Source: Fodinibius sp034521915
GTDB lineage: Bacteria > Bacteroidota > Rhodothermia > Balneolales > Balneolaceae
Assembly: GCF_034521915.1 (NCBI RefSeq)
Contig: NZ_JAXHLU010000011.1
Span: 62,001-126,000, forward strand
Length of the DNA: 64,000 bases
Reading direction: 5' to 3'
Made by a program: the position numbers and the translations under genes. Shown one piece after another: positions 62,259 through 64,000 of this stretch (position 1 is its first letter; each line of letters opens with the position of its first letter). Below the pieces are notes generated by a model, which made no database searches, had not been told where the DNA came from, and was given only the letters and a program-made list of their open reading frames with translations.

Positions 62259-63302
62259 CTACGAATTAGCAACATCATTTGAAGCTTCAACATATCTGTC
62301 CAGCGCTTTGCGTGCTTTCCCGGACCGTAAACTCTCTTCCGCCCATTTACGTGCTTCAGTAAGGTTATCAACTTTACCCGAAGCATGAATACCAAATGTT
62401 GCATTCAATAAAATTACATCACGCTGAGGAACGGTTGAGGTGTTATCCAGTATAGATCGAATGATATTCGCATTGTATTTAGCATCTCCCCCCTGTAAGG
62501 ATTCCAAATCAGTCCACTCAAAATCTAGCGAACGCGGATCAAAAGTCGTCGATTCTTTTACCATATTGTGATTGAGCTCGTAAATTTCCGACTGAGCAGC
62601 CAAACTCACCTCATCCAACCCATCATGGGCATTTACCGTGTAAGCAAACTCTGTATTCAAATTCGCAAGGATATGCGCAATTTCGCGGGCTACCTCCCTG
62701 CTGTAAGCGCCAATCATCTGACGCTTTACACCGGCCGGATTTAACAAGGGTCCCAGGATATTGAAAAAGGTTCGTATTCCCATCGTGCGTCGTGCCGGCA
62801 TTACGTGCTTCATGGCGGGATGAAAGTTCGGAGCAAACATAAAAACAAGTCCCGCCTGTTCAAATACCTGCTCTACCTCTTCTTTATTCAGATCAATAAC
62901 AGCGCCGATTTCTTCCAACACATCCGCACTTCCGCTTTTACTTGATACACTTCGATTTCCATGTTTCAATACCGGAACACCCGCACCGGCCACTACAAAC
63001 ATGGAGGCCGTAGAAATATTGAACGTCCCGGAACTATCACCGCCGGTTCCACACAGATCCACCGCTCCATCAATATTCACCTCAGGCTTTATAGCTGCTT
63101 CACGCATCACACGGACAAAAGCAGTGAGTTCTTGTGTAGTTTCCCCTTTGGTTCGCATGGCAGCTAAAAAAGCGGCCACTTGCTCATTGGGAACTTCGCC
63201 TCCGACTATCAAACGGAGTGCTTTCTCAGCTTCCTCTCCCTCCAAATCTTCTCGTTGAACAAGCTTATCTAAAATTGAACTAAATTCTATATCTTCTTGC
63301 AT
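62259..63302 (-). CDS. trpD: anthranilate phosphoribosyltransferase
   Basis: TrpD attaches the phosphoribosyl group to anthranilate. The 347-residue protein has EVPNEQVAAFLAAMRTKGET, the PRPP loop DLCGTGGDSSGTFNISTAS, LKHGNRSVSSKSGSADVLE, the substrate segment FAPNFHPAMKHVMPARR and LGPLLNPAGVKRQMIG. The trpG gene is separate, 65 nt upstream. It is not a fused TrpGD protein. Confidence 0.97.
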   Translation of the reverse strand: MQEDIEFSSILDKLVQREDLEGEEAEKALRLIVGGEVPNEQVAAFLAAMRTKGETTQELTAFVRVMREAAIKPEVNIDGAVDLCGTGGDSSGTFNISTASMFVVAGAGVPVLKHGNRSVSSKSGSADVLEEIGAVIDLNKEEVEQVFEQAGLVFMFAPNFHPAMKHVMPARRTMGIRTFFNILGPLLNPAGVKRQMIGAYSREVAREIAHILANLNTEFAYTVNAHDGLDEVSLAAQSEIYELNHNMVKESTTFDPRSLDFEWTDLESLQGGDAKYNANIIRSILDNTSTVPQRDVILLNATFGIHASGKVDNLTEARKWAEESLRSGKARKALDRYVEASNDVANS

Positions 63303-63367
63303 TGCAGTAAGTTAATATATTCATTTAAAATTAATCGTGTCGTAATAATATTTATTAAAACATGCCA

Positions 63368-63949
63368 TTACTCAGCGATTTTATATTCCAACTCTAACCA
63401 GTTTTTTACAATCTTCGGTCCCTCTTTTGTGAGGATACTTTCAGGATGAAACTGTATTCCTTCCAATGGAAATTCACGATGACGCAGTCCCATGATCACG
63501 CTGTCATCACTTCTTGCAGAAACTTCCAACTCATCAGAGATTTGATCGGGATCCAACACCAGTGAATGATATCGGGTAGCGGTAAAATTATCCGGAATAT
63601 TTCGAAATACTGATTTCCCGTCGTGGGTAATAGCAGAGGTCTTTCCGTGCATCAATTTGGGAGCATGAATCACCTTTCCGCCAAACACTTCTCCTATCGC
63701 CTGGTGACCAAGACAAACACCCAAAATCGGCGTCTCTGCTCCCAGCTCTTTTATCACAGGTTCGGTAATGCCTGCATCAGCGGGACGTCCGGGACCCGGT
63801 GAAATAAGTATCCTATCAGGATTCAGCTCCTTTACTTCTTCCACGGTAAGCTCATCATTGCGAATTACTTTGTAGTCATCCGTATACTCCGCAACAATAT
63901 GCACCAAGTTATAGGTAAAGGAATCGTAATTATCGATTATTAAAATCAT
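63368..63949 (-). CDS. trpG: anthranilate synthase glutamine amidotransferase component
   Basis: TrpG releases ammonia from glutamine for anthranilate (or aminodeoxychorismate) synthase. The class I GATase fold of 193 residues has the N-terminal NYDSFTYNLVHIVAEY, ISPGPGRPADAGI, the nucleophile Cys in LGVCLGHQAIGEVFGG and the His-Glu pair in GIQFHPESILT. It may be shared between tryptophan and folate pathways (PabA), as in many bacteria. It precedes trpD; trpE should lie just upstream, beyond the window. Confidence 0.95.
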   Translation of the reverse strand: MILIIDNYDSFTYNLVHIVAEYTDDYKVIRNDELTVEEVKELNPDRILISPGPGRPADAGITEPVIKELGAETPILGVCLGHQAIGEVFGGKVIHAPKLMHGKTSAITHDGKSVFRNIPDNFTATRYHSLVLDPDQISDELEVSARSDDSVIMGLRHREFPLEGIQFHPESILTKEGPKIVKNWLELEYKIAE

Positions 63950-63956
63950 TGTAGTA

Positions 63957-63998
63957 TCAGTTTTGCCTTATCTCATCTAAACATGATTCAGGATCTTT
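63957..63998 (-). CDS. trpE: possible C-terminal end of trpE (partial)
   Basis: The minus-strand frame entering at 63998 is open for 13 codons (KDPESCLDEIRQN) and ends with TGA, 7 nt before trpG. This fits the last residues of an upstream anthranilate synthase component I gene by position only. A second frame entering at 64000 also ends nearby (TAG), so the choice of frame is uncertain. Confidence 0.3.
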   Translation of the reverse strand, partial: KDPESCLDEIRQN

Positions 63999-64000
63999 TC

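Noticed and set aside
1..64000. CRISPR arrays, prophage, transposase, toxin-antitoxin or defence genes
   Set aside because: No regularly spaced repeats, integrase, transposase or defence-family motifs were seen on either strand.

Overview
The window is about 43-45% GC, gene-dense and almost free of mobile DNA. It reads as a chromosomal housekeeping segment of a Gram-negative member of the Bacteroidota/Balneolota group, most likely a Balneolaceae-type organism (inference from gene content). Supporting signs are weak or absent Shine-Dalgarno sites, frequent TTG/GTG starts, promoters of the TTG-N20-TAnnTTTG type in front of rpsO and rimP, TonB, several lipoproteins with lipoboxes, a DUF5723-type outer-membrane protein, a DUF4837 lipoprotein, M16 and tricorn-type peptidases, and a fused isobutyryl-CoA mutase.

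Layout. 1-4.1 kb (+): end of pheT, a small coiled-coil gene, zapA, ymdB, a lolD-like ATPase and a membrane-anchored TPR protein, closed by a two-way terminator. 4.2-12.8 kb (-): a secreted esterase, icmF, mprF and an Ig-like lipoprotein. 13.0-16.2 kb (+): an NAD-salvage operon (pncB, pncA, FAD oxidoreductase). 16.2-19.5 kb (-): an outer-membrane protein and a decayed lipoprotein gene. 19.7-25.4 kb (-): tRNA-Ser(GGA), tonB, murQ, a DUF4260 gene, accC, an esterase-fold protein that has lost its catalytic residues, and a phytoene/squalene synthase. 25.6-26.5 kb (+): purC. 26.6-41.3 kb (-): an ECF sigma factor with a small putative anti-sigma partner, holA, asnS, an M16 peptidase, pnp, rpsO, and the translation/transcription operon rimP-nusA-infB-rbfA-truB-ribF. 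41.5-44.8 kb (+): a frameshifted BNR/VPS10-type secreted protein and a DUF192 lipoprotein. 44.9-48.0 kb (-): fbp, coaE, prfB with the classical +1 programmed frameshift, and a small membrane protein. 48.1-56.5 kb (+): btaA, a frameshifted btaB, a frameshifted TPR gene, a VOC protein, a tricorn-type protease, a thioesterase, an orphan Hpt protein and galE. 56.5-64 kb (-): a BioC-like methyltransferase, a DUF4837 lipoprotein and a tryptophan operon, (trpE) trpG-trpD-trpC-trpF-trpB-trpA.

Themes. Membrane-lipid chemistry recurs (MprF for aminoacyl-phosphatidylglycerol, BtaA/BtaB for betaine lipid, CrtB for carotenoids). RNA-level control is visible at several places: an intrinsic terminator hairpin just inside the rimP transcript, a hairpin that would cover the start of the anti-sigma-like gene, hairpins between rpsO and pnp, and the RF2 frameshift. 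Four gene tracts carry frame disruptions (17.7-19.5, 44.0, 49.5-49.6 and 50.0 kb), and all five frame changes are in the +1 direction. No CRISPR array, integrase, transposase or phage gene was seen. The only stretch over 300 bases without an intact gene lies inside the decayed lipoprotein gene. No dramatic new multi-gene system is evident. The best leads are the rimP leader, the sigma/anti-sigma hairpin, the broken betaine-lipid operon and the set of same-direction frame breaks.
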